Positions 22,132-40,459 of a stretch of 64,000 nucleotides of DNA are shown piece after piece. The stretch comes from Silene latifolia. Lineage: Eukaryota; Streptophyta; Magnoliopsida; Caryophyllales; Caryophyllaceae. The notes below the pieces were generated by a model. The model ran no database searches. It saw only the letters and a list, made by a program, of their open reading frames with translations, and had not been told where the DNA came from. The translations under genes were made by a program, and so were the position numbers. The first letter of the stretch is position 1. Each line of letters begins with the position of its first letter. The DNA lies in contig NC_133534.1 in NCBI RefSeq assembly GCF_048544455.1, positions 35,898,217 to 35,962,216 on the forward strand. The letters run 5' to 3'.

Positions 22132-22447
22132 GAGCATCCGCAAAGGTGGAAATCAAGCTCCCCATATACACTCTCTTTCCTCATATGGGGCTTCTCATTG
22201 TTGCACCAACCTCCCCAATATTTGGGGCTCCACTGTTTTTAGGGAAGGTCCCCAAAAGAAAAGTAATGCAATTTGTGTTACTTTTGGGGAGGTTCCCAAA
22301 TTTTTTTTGTGTGAATTGGGGAACCTCATTGTTGTATAGATGTAGTTATGAAATGGGGAGGGTAAATTGAAAAGTTAGTGGAAAATGAGGTGGACGAATA
22401 AGAAAAGGAAAGAGAAAATATGGGGAGTCTCATCTTTGCGGATGCTC
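22132..22447. mobile_element. PIF/Harbinger-type MITE, copy 2, upstream of NAC gene
   Basis: 316 bp, ends GAGCATCCGCAAAG and CTTTGCGGATGCTC, flanked by TAA at 22,129-22,131 and 22,448-22,450. It is the same family as 15,498-15,811: the interior shares GTGGAAAATGAGGTGGACGA and the TGGGGAGG runs. It lies 311 bp upstream of the NAC start codon and may influence that promoter. Confidence 0.9.
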
Positions 22448-22758
22448 TAAGATAGCAAGTACTACGTACAAAGTCAAGCATAAAGACACAAAAATGTCGA
22501 GTGTCCTCCATTTTGTGGTATGTTATGTTTTTCCACAAGTCAGTCGTCTCCGTGTGAGCCCCCTCTACAAATCCTTAATTGACCCCACTTCTTAAGTCCT
22601 ATCTTTCCAAGACTTTTCTTTCTTTGTTCCCTTTCCTATATATAAACATTTAAACCCAAATCTCCCAACATTCACAATCTCATCTCATATATAACTTCAA
22701 ACATATGTCCATCACCTTTTTATTATAAAAAAATAAATAAAATAACAAAAACATTATT
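22448..22758 (+). promoter_or_regulatory. Promoter and 5' UTR of the NAC gene
   Basis: A TATA box TATATATAAA lies at 22,637-22,646, about 115 bp before the ATG, followed by a pyrimidine-rich leader. The rest is short unique sequence between the MITE and the TATA box. The transcription start is inferred near 22,670. Confidence 0.6.
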
Positions 22759-24255
22759 ATGGATATAAATGGGCCAAGTTTCGAATTACCCGGGTTTCGA
22801 TTCAAACCAACTGAAGAGGAGCTTTTAAGCTTTTACCTTAAGAACGTGACCGATGAGACGAAAATGCACCTTGATATCATTGGTTTTCTCAACATCTATA
22901 AGCATGCTCCATGGGATTTACCAGGTTTGTTATGTTCACTACTGGTAGTTATTATGTGCGACCGTCGTATGTTGTGACGAACAAAAAGTAACATTTTTAT
23001 GCCGTCGCCATTTTAAAGTGATTATTTTATGTTAAAAAGTGATCACCTTATATTATTATAAAATGACCAAGACACTAGGGTGATTATGTTGTTATTGTTA
23101 GACCTAACCAATGCATTGTCTAGTTGGTGCGTTGTTAATGTACGTAATGTTGATAAAATGTTGATGATGTGCAGGATTAGCCAAGATTGGAGAAAGAGAA
23201 TGGTATTTCTTTGTCCCAAGAGACAGGAAGCAGAGCAATGGTGGAAAGCCTAACCGCACAACGGAACACGGATATTGGAAGGCTACAGGCTCTGACCGAA
23301 AGATTTTTTGTTTATCGGAGCCTAAACGGGTCATCGGGTTGAAAAAGACACTAGTGTTTTACGAAGGTAGAGCACCAAGAGGTTCCAAAACAGATTGGGT
23401 CATGAATGAGTACCGTTTCCCTGATCACTGCGTTCTCCACAAGGTATAATTCAATTTCCAACATCGCATATAATTCTTTAAAATCGTCTCACGCATAATA
23501 ATTCATGTCGAAGCCATGATGCTTCTACTAAATACTCCCTCCCATTCAACAATTCTTTACGTTTCACTAAAATACTCCTCATAAAAAAATAAAAACGTAA
23601 AGAACTTGTTGAACGGGAGAGACTTTTTTGTATCCTGAGACCTTAGTATATCGTAAAATGGACTACTTAATACAATTAGTCAGTCAGTGAATATGTGACA
23701 GAGGGTTCAAATGTTTACGTCTTCTCGAATATTTATGGCATAAAACAACATTATAATGTAGATTGATAATATTTGATGCAGGACATAGTATTGTGCAAGA
23801 TATATAGGAAGGCAACATCTATGAAAGAACTTGAACAAAGAGCAGCAATGGAAGAAGCAATGCAAGAGAAATCAGCAACAGCTGCATCGTGTCCCACATC
23901 GCCATTTTCGTCATCAAATGGAGGAGCCACCTCTATTAATAATGGTGACTTTGGTCCATTAGAAGGCTTGTTTCCACCAACATTTATGCCTAAAAATGAA
24001 CATATTGCTTCTTTAAAGATAGAAGAGATTGAAGAGAATTTTGAAGAGGTTACCATATCAAGCAATTGCAATGTTGCTAGTTCCTCTAACACTATACAAT
24101 GGCCATTTGGAAAAGATAGCTTAGAAGATCTTCAAGTTCCTAAGTTGGGCTTGGATTATTGGATACAAGACCCATTTTCCTTACAATCATGTAGCCCATG
24201 GCTTGAGAATTGGATGAACTTCTCTAGCCCAACACTAATTTCTCAATTCTTGTGA
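22759..24255 (+). CDS. NAC-domain transcription factor, three exons
   Basis: Encodes about 302 residues of a plant-specific DNA-binding regulator acting in the nucleus. Exons are 22,759-22,924, 23,175-23,443 and 23,782-24,255, with GT/AG at each junction and a codon split G|GA at the first. NAC subdomains appear in order: A ([18 protein letters not shown]), B ([18 protein letters not shown]), C ([14 protein letters not shown] and [18 protein letters not shown]), D ([29 protein letters not shown]) and E ([13 protein letters not shown]). The two-intron layout with a break before GLAKIGE is normal for the family. The C-terminal 150 residues are acidic and Ser/Asn-rich with W-containing motifs near the end, as in activation regions. 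The NAC domain looks closest to the ANAC022/035/094 type, from memory and not computed. The ATG is the only in-frame start before subdomain A. It appears intact. Confidence 0.93.
23535..23623. mobile_element. Stowaway-like mini MITE in NAC intron 2
   Basis: An 89 bp hairpin: CTCCCTCCCATTCAACAATT with ACGTTT on the left arm is mirrored by AAACGTAAAGAA and GTTGAACGGGAG on the right. CTCCCTCC ends and small size fit Stowaway (Tc1/mariner). The left flank is TA; the right flank has decayed. Confidence 0.7.
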
Positions 24256-24830
24256 TATTATATGTCAAATTATTACTTATTAGATCGGTTTTACACTAAA
24301 TTACCGTGATTATTGGGTTATTTATGCTTGTTCCATTTGTCCCTTTTGATTCTTCGGACATTTCAGTCGGAACAAACCATGTGATCGTGGATTCTATGTA
24401 ATTAGTTTGGCCTTGGTAGTATGCCTCTTCATAGTGTAAGAGTAATAGATAGTTGTAATCCTTCATCGTGTAAACTGAATTATTATAAATGAAGTACATT
24501 TTTGCCTTGTATGCAACTGGGGAGGTGTTTCCCTACCCCTCGACCCCTCCCTACCTCTCCTTTGTATGATTTTATCACCTTTGTTCCGAGGTGGGTAGTG
24601 TTTTGATCTAGATGATGCGTGTATCCCATGTCCTGTTGTTTGTACAACAATATATCATCAAACTCGTCTCACAAGGCTCATCACCTATCTTGTCTATTGG
24701 TTGTTGAGCAAAACAATAAATTATTAATGCAAAATCATCATCGTCATCTCACAAGGCTCATCACTTATCCCTATTACTACCTAAGTGAATGTTATTGTTT
24801 CTGAAAGAGGTGGAGAACGCATAAACATGG
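24256..24830 (+). other. NAC 3' UTR and downstream flank
   Basis: AT-rich sequence after the stop, with no clear AATAAA. Further right, CTCACAAGGCTCATCAC occurs twice (near 24,667 and 24,749), a short direct repeat. No gene is seen. Confidence 0.45.
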
Positions 24831-25036
24831 TTAGGCTTAACTGTGGGAAATCCTGGTTGTTACAGTTCGCTTAACTGTAGAGTTCTTATCATGGGTAATC
24901 TCTTGGTCCAGTATGCGCATGAGTGATGCCAAAATGCGGTGGAAAAGACTCGTGTTGATAAGTGGGCCAAGTACACAGTCTAGCAAGCTACCGTGAATAC
25001 CCGCTCCCGACTGATGGTTTGGGTCAGGGTGTGACA
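24831..25036 (+). repeat. Gypsy-type LTR 3' fragment, plus orientation
   Basis: Ends in GTGTGACA directly before a tRNA-Met primer site, so it is the end of a 5' LTR. It shares GATGCCAAAATGC and ACTCGTGTTGATA with the inverted fragment at 25,203-25,420. No gag or pol follows it. Confidence 0.65.
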
Positions 25037-25038
25037 AT

Positions 25039-25050
25039 TGGTATCAGAGC
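25039..25050 (+). promoter_or_regulatory. tRNA-Met primer binding site of a lost LTR element
   Basis: TGGTATCAGAGC, two bases after the LTR end. Only about 150 bp of leader-like sequence follows before the inverted LTR fragment. Confidence 0.65.
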
Positions 25051-25202
25051 AACCCTACGACCATGTGGTGATTGGAGGAAATTGTTATACGTTAGAGTCA
25101 GTTTTCTATATGCTCCAATGTGATCATCCACCTAGCGGGAGAGGATTATGGGGTAGCGGTTATGCTCTCAGGCCCAAGGACGCTACATTCTTCAAGTGAG
25201 GG

Positions 25203-25420
25203 TGTAACACCCCGACCCAAACCTTGGGTCGGGAGTGGTTACTCAGGGTAGCTCGACAGGCTGCAATGCTGTATACTTGGCCCACATATCAACACGAGTC
25301 TTTTTCTGAGCATTTTGGCGTCACTCATGCTCATCCGGGAAATTTTTCCAAAAGGTTACTCATCCAAAGACTACTTCCCAGCAAACACGCTTAATTGTAG
25401 AGTTTTTATCATGGACTTCC
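25203..25420 (-). repeat. Same LTR family, inverted fragment
   Basis: The minus strand ends GGTGTTACA at 25,203 and matches the plus-strand fragment at 24,831-25,036 over about 170 bases with visible changes. The two form an inverted repeat with a spacer of roughly 165 bp. Confidence 0.65.
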
Positions 25421-26300
25421 AAAAAAGAAAGTGCCTTTGTTGATATGTCATATGAGTTGTACTTTCACCCCATTTAAGTACTAGTCATTTAAACTTATCA
25501 ATGGGTATCTTCAATTAACGTGAGGTGTCACAAATTGGGTTGAAAATAAACCTTTTAGAAATAGGGTTGGCATAATGCCACGACCTAATATGTTAATGCC
25601 ACTCATTCTATTTGTGAATGAACGTGAAGAATCTTTCAATTGCACCATCAATTTCCTGGCATTAAAGGAACTGACGGTGGAAATATCAATTCCCTAAAAA
25701 TAAATGATTAATCAGGTTGGGTCAGAAATGGGACAAACAACTCGTTTACAAATCTGGGTTGAGTTGGTACGGGCTAGAAGAGGATTAACCCGTTTAAAGT
25801 TGACTACAACTTGAGCACGACACAACCAGAGTCAACTCACTCATACTATAAGGTTTGCTACATGGCTAAGCAAAACCATATGCAAGTTTTTGAGTTATTC
25901 CGTGTCATATTCAGGCCAAATAATTTCATCGGTTTCGATAACAGGAATCAGGTCATTCAAATTGTATCAGTCTTGGTATTCCATTTTACGTCACTCTTGG
26001 TTCTCATGGAGGTGCTATATGAACTGGCAAAGGGCCAAGAATCGGAACATTATATTCGACATTTAAATTAGTAATTTGGCGCATCAAAATTAACGGGGAA
26101 AGAACATTTTGAACCATTTCTTTCTTTCTTTTCTCATCTCCCCCCTATATTCCAATCTTTTTTTTTTTAATCATACCCCAGAGAGTTCAATGGTCACACA
26201 ATCAAACAAATAATAGTGTACAAGATACAATTTTTTCAGATCAATATGGACCTTTCCTTTCCTTCTAACACAATGATTTAATCTCCAATCTCATCTAAGA
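25421..26300. other. Intergenic region between NAC and BSK genes
   Basis: No gene is seen. It contains GGTTGGGTCAG / GGGTTGAGTTGG-type degenerate runs (near 25,715-25,770) like those at 33,270-33,460. The last 200 bases are probably the BSK 3' UTR, since they adjoin its stop at 26,301. Confidence 0.45.
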
Positions 26301-32591
<6,291 letters not shown>

Positions 32592-33260
32592 TACGGTTAT
32601 AATTGATTTTATTTATTTAGTTAAATTGTTGGGATTGTTTGTGTTGATGGGTTTTGTTGTCAGAGGGAAAAAGGTGTTGAAGTTGGTTTATAATTTGAGT
32701 TCTGGCAAAACAGGCAAAGTAGTTCAATCAGAGGGGAGAGAGAAATGAAAAAAATGAGAAATGGAAGAAAAGTTGTGAAAAAGTAATTGGGGATTTGGGG
32801 TTGTGTTTCCACCCAACCGTGTGCATATTCATTCATTCACATTGTGGAGATGGCCTGGCCTAGTGACTTAAGCGAAAGAGATGCCACTAATTTCATATTT
32901 TTTGGTCGGTAGTCGGTATAAAATGCGATACTAAATACGTCTTTGTTTAGTGATTATGACCAATGTATTTAGATAATGATCAAGTCTTTTCTAACATAGA
33001 CTATATTTATTTTTAAGTTAATATGGGTTATATAATTAGATATCATTAAATAGAACAAGTTTTGTAAAGATTAATTCACATTAGGGAGTGGCTTAGAGTG
33101 AGAGATGGGAGAAATTGGTATGGTTGGACGAAAAAGTTTTAGTTTAGTGATTAAAACAGAGGTCTTAGATAATATGTCCGGTTAAATGTTGAATTCTACA
33201 TCTTAATTTCTTATATTGTACGAAGTATCCAATAATGTGAAGAGCACGTCAAAAGTAGAC
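32592..33260. other. BSK 5' UTR, promoter side and intergenic sequence
   Basis: The first tens of bases upstream of the BSK ATG are its leader. The remainder is promoter and AT-rich sequence in which I identify no other element. Confidence 0.45.
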
Positions 33261-33264
33261 TTGG

Positions 33265-33465
33265 CAAACGGTCAACCGGATTGGGTTCGGGTCAGGTTAA
33301 TTTCGGTATGCAGACTTCGGGTCAGGTCATTTTAGGGTCTATTATCAAGTTATTTGTGGATAATAATCAGTTTGTAACGATAAAAGTTCGGGTAAGGTCT
33401 GGGTCAGGTCAAGTTCGGGTGCCGGGTCGAATTATTCGACTCGGGTCAATTTTGCCATGTCTAGT
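33265..33465. repeat. Degenerate GGGTCAGGTC-type repeats
   Basis: Repeated variants of TTCGGGTCAGGT spaced irregularly over 200 bp. Similar runs occur near 25,720-25,790. No unit length is fixed. Confidence 0.5.
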
Positions 33466-33509
33466 CAAAAGGCATAGATTACATTTTATATTGTTGTAAG
33501 TTTGTAAGA

Positions 33510-33610
33510 ATAAGAGTTGACTCAAGTGATAAGAGCTTATTTACACCAACAGTAAAGTTAGAAGTTTGATTCTTATCTATGACATAGTGCGCGCTCATTC
33601 AACACTAATT
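33510..33610 (+). mobile_element. Possible SINE with Pol III A/B box-like motifs
   Basis: TGACTCAAGTGATAAGAGC resembles a tRNA-type A box region and AAGTTTGATTCTT, 34 bases on, resembles a B box. The order and spacing recall plant tRNA-derived SINEs. No A or T tail and no target duplication were seen, so the call is weak. Confidence 0.35.
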
Positions 33611-34280
33611 AGAAGGTATGACATGTCTACACAATAAGCAATTCATCACTCTTTTTGAGAGGTTAAATAATTATGTGGACGATCAACGTCCTTATGTTTA
33701 TTGATATGAATCATATGATGGTGCAACGAATGTTGATTCATTAAGTACAATTTGTTAGATCGGGCAAGATTGATCTCTTTCATAACTGTGTCAAATCTAT
33801 AGATCCCCTCACATAGGTTGTATGAATAAACAACGGTATTATAAAGGGCATACATAAGTGGATTTATCTAATAGCGATATTTGTTTTAGAAAGAATGTAT
33901 TTTGTTCTATCTTCCAGTCGGGCATCCTTGGTTTGGCGAGGTTGCGCCATGTTAGGCACCACTGTTTGAACGAATGGTTGGCTGGTTGACCGGATTACCG
34001 ATGATCCTAACCGCGCAGGATTTTGAGAATGCCTTGCGCGACGAGAATGTCCCTCTCTGGCGTCTTTGGAATGAGGCATTTTTGAAGATGATCTATTTTG
34101 GGGTTTTATGTAAGCGTTTTTCACATACGACGCCAAATTATTTTGGGTCAAAAACAATTAAGTCATCGCTGCTTGAATCTAGGCCGGATCCACGCGCTCC
34201 ACGCTCTAAACATATTGAAATTGATTGCCATTTTGTTTGGGATGTGTATTCGGATGTTATGTTTATATTGTATTAGTTAG
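33611..34280. other. Intergenic region, no gene seen
   Basis: Open stretches of about 100 codons near 33,864-34,276 overlap on both strands without family features. They are not called as genes. Confidence 0.4.
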
Positions 34281-34455
34281 TCTTACTGAAGACGGGTCGG
34301 AGCAAGTGACGGGTAATGCCACTCACAAAACGAATAGGGGGGACAAGGTGGGGGAACCCCCATGTGCTTCCCTCTCTCCTCTATTTGGGTCATTTGTGAG
34401 AGGAAATGGTATCCGTCACTCCAAAATGACGGATACGTGCCGTCTTCAATGAGAT
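34281..34455. mobile_element. Small inverted-repeat element (MITE-like) with GAAGACGG ends
   Basis: The left end TCTTACTGAAGACGG is mirrored by CCGTCTTCAATGAGA on the right. Second-layer pairing joins GACGGGTAATGCCACTCAC with GTGAGAGGAAATGGTATCCG. About 175 bp and non-coding. The superfamily is not clear; Mutator-type is possible. Confidence 0.55.
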
Positions 34456-34532
34456 TTTGTGATATTGTATTTTGGTAATATGTATATGGCCATGCTATTT
34501 TGGACTGAAATCGTCTTAACAGAACTTAATGG

Positions 34533-34672
34533 ATCTGAACTGAACTGAACCGAATTAAAGTAAAGAGTTAATTTGTGAAGAGAAGAGCTGAACTGAATTA
34601 AACTGAACCGAATGAAGCTGAACTGAAGAGAGCTGAACTGAACTGAACTGAACTGAACTGAAATGGGCTGAA
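34533..34672. repeat. (CTGAA)n short tandem repeat
   Basis: Pentamer CTGAA runs, cleanest at 34,633-34,661 and degenerate to the left as GAACTGAACCGAATT. Confidence 0.85.
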
Positions 34673-36216
34673 ATTAAGTCTAAAAGAATAGATATTAAGT
34701 CACAGGTTTGCAAGCAAGTTTACAAATCCAATACAAAATTCAATAGTTTACACCCATATACGTTTCAACTATCAGTGTATAGTCTCTACAAAATAATTCA
34801 TTTTTTTTTTAAGGAAACTCAACAAAATACTATTCGTATGGTCGTACACAAACTACAATAGCAATTAGCCAGAAACCATGATGAAGACGTGGAGCGCGAC
34901 CATACCATGGAAGTATGGAACCAAGTGAGTTACTAGGAAAATGATAGTGAAGTGGGTGATCCAAAGCATACATGTCAAATGATCTTTTCTATAGATTTAC
35001 TCCTCCGCTCCATTTTGGTCATTTGTTTACTTTTTGATTTTGACACAAAGAATAAAAAAAGGGAAGAGAACCATTTATAAATGTTATTAAGTGACAAATA
35101 GACAATAAATTATGTGAATGTCTAAATATAGAAAGATAAATCAATAACCGCAATGGATTATACTATTATGAAGCATTTCATTCCTTTAACATAGTGGGCC
35201 AACTATCATGATTTGCGGCTAAATTATCCTTGATAATCATCATTGGATTCTCCAAGAATTAATGTAATCACACTGTTGATGCATCTTACACTCCTAGTGA
35301 CAAGCGGTATATATTCTTTCGAAACAGGTCTTCAGCTGTACCTAAGGGTGTATATTGGATTGGGAATTGTGGTACAATTCATAACACTGATATATTCTCA
35401 GGGTTCGAACACGAGACCTCTGATTAAGTTAAAATAATCTTTTATCAGTTGATTTAAGTGTTCATCGGTACAATTATCGTTATTGTCATTGAATGAGAAC
35501 TTGAGAAGCACATCAAAATGCAAGTAGATGGTCAATTTGCACATAAAATGTAATTACAAAAAGCAAACATTTTACCCATGTTTAAATGTTAAATATAAAA
35601 TAGGTGAACAATAAGAAACACTTAATATTAAAGAAAGTGATGTATATATTCCCTTGCTTTTGCAGGCTGGCTATGGAATAATTACCAATTCATATGAATT
35701 TAGTATCCTTGTCTTCCTTTAATGTCAAGAAAAGGGCAGCAACGAGCATGGGATGTTGTACTACATACACATGTGCCACAAATCAAATGTCAATTGATTA
35801 TGATTCAATGAGCAACCAATTATTGTGTTTAGAATCGACAATGATAAATTCAGTGGATTCATTTGATGGCACAGCCGTCTATTAGGGGATTCTGAAAACT
35901 TTTTAAACCAAAGGCCATGAAGTAACATTACTTATTGCCTACACTGTGAGACGGATTTTTTTCTATTATACTTTACGAAATGGATTATCTCATCGTATAA
36001 GACCGTCTTACTCTATAATTTGTGATGAAGTTATAAAGGGCTTAATATTAACTTCAACTCATGTAGTCTCGTTTTTAGAGAGAAAAAAGATTTGTCTTTA
36101 ATTGTTCTATTAATTCACTAGGTCATTGGCAGAGCTGTCTTAAATAGGACAATTTATGAGGTTCTTAAAACCGATGACACGAAAAAAAAGATGTCTTCGC
36201 TTAATTGTACGCTCTA
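34673..36216. other. AT-rich intergenic region with repeat relics
   Basis: No gene is seen. Around 34,998 a TACTCCTCCGCTCCATTTTG end looks like a Stowaway left end without a clear partner. Near 35,400, GGTTCGAAC resembles a Pol III B box on the minus strand. Near 35,946-36,018, GAGACGG and CCGTCTTA form short inverted ends. Confidence 0.4.
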
Positions 36217-36848
36217 TCTATAAAATCTTATTAAAAGACTAACCTAAAAATGTGACATGGCAAGTTTAATTGTGACGTGACAACTTTTAATGTGACATGG
36301 CAAAAAAAAGTGACATGGATTACCAATTTAAGAAAATTAAAAAATATAAGTTAAAAAATTAGAAAATACAAGGTATAAACACAAAAAAGAAAGAAAAAAA
36401 AAAAGATTGTAAACCATCGATCTCCTCTCATAATTTTTGTTATTTATTTACCTTATTTATTTAATCATTATTTCCTTTATTTAATGAAATGACCTTTTAA
36501 CTTTCCTTTCATCATTACTATATATACTCCGTATTTATGTACCATATTTTTTATTTTCCTTTAATTCATAAAATTTTGAGAGAATTAGTAATAAAGTTTT
36601 TCATATATATAACTATTATATTCACCCTAATATTAAATTTTATTCAAAAAAATTGCACCTAAAGTATACATAAAAAAGTAAATTAATTATTTCGTTTTTT
36701 ATTTTTCTTATGTTTTATATTAATTTGTTATTATTTTTTTGTGTTTGTATTAACATTGCAGGAGAATGAATTTCCAACTCTCTTCAAAAAAATTGGTAGG
36801 TAAGGTATAGCTAAAGAACTAAATTAATTATTTCGCCTTTTATTTTTA

Positions 36849-37440
36849 TCTATAAAATCTTATTAAAAGGCTAGCCTAAAAATATGACATGGCAAGTTTA
36901 ATTGTGACGTGACAATTTTTAATGTGACATGGCAAAAAAAAAATGACATGGATTACCAATTTAAGAAAATTAAAAAATATAAGTTCAAAAAAATAAAAAA
37001 AATATAAGGTATAAAAAAAATTGTAAACCATTGATCTCCTCTCATAATTTTTGTTATTTATTTACCTTATTTATTTAACCATTATTCATTTATTTAATGA
37101 AATGACCTTTTAACTTTCTTTTCATGATTACGATATATACTCCGTATTTATGTACAATATTTTTTATTTTCCTTTCATTCTTAAAATTTTGAGAGAATTA
37201 GTAATAGAATTTTTCATATATATAACTATTATGTTCACCCTAATTTTCAATTTTATTCAAAAAACTAGCACCTAAATTATACATAGAAAATTAAATTAAT
37301 TGTTTCGTTTTTTTTCTTATATTTTGTATTTGTATTAATTTGTTATTATTTTTTGTGTTTGTATTAATATTGCAGGAGAATGAATTTCCAACTTTATTCA
37401 AAAATTGGTAGGTAACGTATAGCTAAAGAATTAAATTAAT
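36849..37440 (+). repeat. Second copy of the Helitron 5' region
   Basis: Repeats 36,217-36,848 starting at TCTATAAAATCTTATTAAAA, again preceded by A, with small indels. It is either a tandem duplication or a separate Helitron start. Confidence 0.8.
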
Positions 37441-37680
37441 TATTTTGCTTTTTATTTTTATTATGTTTTGAATTAATTAGAATCTTATTATTTATTTTTT
37501 GTGTTTATATTAATATTGCAGCCTTGCAGGAGAATGAATTTTCAACTTTATTAAAAAAATTGGAAGGTAAAGTATACATAGAGAACTAAATTAATTGTTT
37601 CACTTTTTATTTTTATTATGTTTTGAATTAATTAGAATTTTATTAGTTATTTTTTTTGCTTGTTTATATTAATATTATAG
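37371..37680 (+). repeat. About 150 bp internal tandem units in Helitron
   Basis: Units starting at TTGCAGGAGAATGAAT near 37,371 and CTTGCAGGAGAATGAAT near 37,524, each followed by TTATTCAAAAA-type sequence, a TAAAGTATA-like motif and AATTAATTAG. A related unit starts near 36,759. Confidence 0.65.
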
Positions 37681-38759
37681 ATGGATGACATACTCACATA
37701 TCAATAACAATGCACGAGATTGGAAATAATGGCTATGCATCTTCTTTACAATTTTTTTCTTGGTTTGGATGACTCATTCATTTTTGTCGGTTTTTCTTTT
37801 TTCTACAATGGTGTATTTGAAATATCGAATAGTAACAAAAATCTTTAATAAGTTGTTGACATGTTGTTACATTATCGTCCTTCACTCTCTCCTACACTTT
37901 AGTCTCCTTTGTAACACTTATGTTCTATTTTTATTTTGTCAAACAGGTTACAAATCAAATTGCTTAGACAAACTGTTAAAGTATGATGCACATATGTCAA
38001 TTTGATCTTATCATAGTGTTATAATATGCATAATAAATATTATGCATGATTAGTAATTAGTTAGAAACTGATTCTTATTTTTCAATTCATTATTCCAATT
38101 CCAATGCTTTCAAGCTTTTAAATCATTTTTTTTGTTTTCCATCAAATACACTACTCTGTAACTCACAATATTTTTTGGATAAATATTTTTTTTGAACGAT
38201 TTTTTTATATTTTATTTTCTCATGAATTAGGAAAGACTAATATTTCGTATCAAGTATAATAGGATAGTTTTGATTATAATTTTTGATGAATGATTGAATA
38301 TGAAGAAGCTATGTTTGGAGTCGTATATGCATAAATCTCTATTTATTACATGAATCTGAGAAATGTGTAATTAGTTTTGCTCATCTTATACTACTAATAA
38401 TAGTTATTAGAGTTCACCTATAAAGTTTTGATCCTTTCTTTACTCTCTTACTTTTTGTCCCAAATCTAATCTTATATATACTACGAAGTATATTATTAGA
38501 ATACAAAATGTGATATTTTAAATATATGTAGCCTTTCCTTGAAATTATTTGGAATAGTTGTTAAAGTTGCTCACATAAAAGTTCACGACCGTTTCTTTTC
38601 AAGATAAACATAGGGCCAAGTACTTTAAAATGCACCAAAATGATAATAAAAACAATATCTCCATTCAAGCAATAAAGAGGTAAGTTGCAATGTTTGTTGC
38701 TGAAAACAACCATTCATATTCTATAATCTTTAAGTCGATCAAAGCAATGGTCAAATAAT

Positions 38760-38840
38760 AAAGAGATAATTGAAGAATCATTAATTAAAGAGACAATTGA
38801 AGAATCATTAATTAAAGAGGCAATTGAAAAATCATTAGCA
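38760..38840 (+). repeat. 27 bp tandem repeat, three copies
   Basis: Exact unit boundaries 38,760-38,786, 38,787-38,813 and 38,814-38,840. The core is AAAGAGACAATTGAAGAATC, and the third copy is slightly diverged. It lies inside the Helitron. Confidence 0.85.
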
Positions 38841-40459
38841 ACTCAAACGAGAAAATTGAGAGTCATTGATTTTCTTTCTACAAAATCTCATCCAAATACC
38901 AATTCATATTCTCTTATTTGATACTAGGTTGTCCAAACCAATATTACCCGTCCTTACAAAAGTCAGTTTTTTTAGTTCTCTCTGTAATTTAGAATATTTT
39001 ATTAGAATTTTGTGTCTCCTTTTTCCTTTTCTTTTTGTTCATGTAGCTACTTGAAATAATGTGACATGACAAATTTATTGTGATATGGCAGTAATATATA
39101 GTGACATGAAAATAGTTTATTGTGACATGGTACTTATTTAATTCTTTAAAAAAAATGAATGATTACTAAAAGTTCTTACGAAAATATCATTATATATCTT
39201 GTAACATACAAATAAAGAAAATCAAAAGACATCATTAATCCTAACTAGAGTAGTATATTGATTTCATACATTTTGGTAGTTTTCTCTAATTTCTTACAAA
39301 ATAAAGTTCGTGTCCCTTCACTTGCCAAGCATTACTTATAAAAACGATCAACTTCCTCCTTTAATTAGCATTTTAATGTTCTTGATTATGAGTTAATGTT
39401 CATGGACATCAAAAGTCTCTCCTCTACTGAATTCCAAAAATAACAAATTTAAATGTGACATGACAAATTTTATTGTGACATGGAATTTTTAATTCATTAT
39501 TATATGGCATTGATTTAATTCACTTATCTATAAATAAATATATACAAGCAATCTAATTAAATGGTACATAAAATGACAAATTTTAATGTGACAAAAGAAT
39601 GTAAATGTAAATAAACTTTTTAGTTTTCTCTCATCTTTATGGAGGTGCCAATTCAATTAATTCAATTAATTAAATTGATAATTTAATTAATAATGTTATT
39701 GTAGGAGGTATGTATATGTTAATGCTATCCTAACATAGATGTGCTTTGAACGTCGCGTAATTATTTTGCATACCCAATAAGAAATATTTTTACGAGACTA
39801 GCATAATTATCCATATTGTACGAGTTTTAGGATTTTGACGGGAGTATTTATTTAAATTCTTATATCTGTATCACTGTATGTGTACTTAGTATAAGTGAAG
39901 TAATAAGAAGGTTATATTTTTGTAGAGAAAGAAAGGATAATGAATGAAAAGTAATCACGCTTTATATTTCGAAGTTATGAGGTTTTTAACTGCATATGGA
40001 GTAGAAAATAAATTTCAATGCAATTTATTCATATATGGAAGGGTGACTTCTTTTAATGTTATGTTTTATTGGTAGCAACTTGTACTCATATTTTTAAATC
40101 CTTTGAAAAAAGGGCACAACAATGGAGCGCAAATTCATGTTCCAATACTTCTATGGCGTCAAGATTGTCCATAAGACCACAAGTACCCGGAAATTCAACT
40201 TGACGGACTGTGTCCTCGCTTCAAAACAACCAAACTATTCACATTTTGGCTTGCCTATCATCTCGAATAAAAAATTTGAAGTGTATTAAACTTTTGTTTT
40301 AAAATACCGCTCCCTTAGTCGTGTTCATTTATTTACCTTTTTTAAAATTATTTGTGAATGGTTTTTTAATTAAAATTAAACAAATGATTGAGAGAGATGG
40401 ACTTCTTCATGTAATTTATTCACAAATTAAACACTTAAACACAGTCAATTATTAACGAT

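Noticed and set aside
25039-25202. A short complete LTR element between the two LTR fragments
   Set aside because: The fragments are inverted to each other, so they cannot be the two LTRs of one element.
33864-34276. Protein genes of about 100 codons on both strands
   Set aside because: They overlap one another on opposite strands and show no domain or splice pattern.
35395-35470. SINE on the minus strand based on a B box at 35,400
   Set aside because: No A box at the right distance and no tail or target duplication could be found.
40295-40455. Stowaway-like ends (CGCTCCCTTAGTCGTG and CACTTAAACACAGTC) as a separate MITE
   Set aside because: The arms match only partly and no TA duplication is clear. 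It lies inside the Helitron and is left as part of it.
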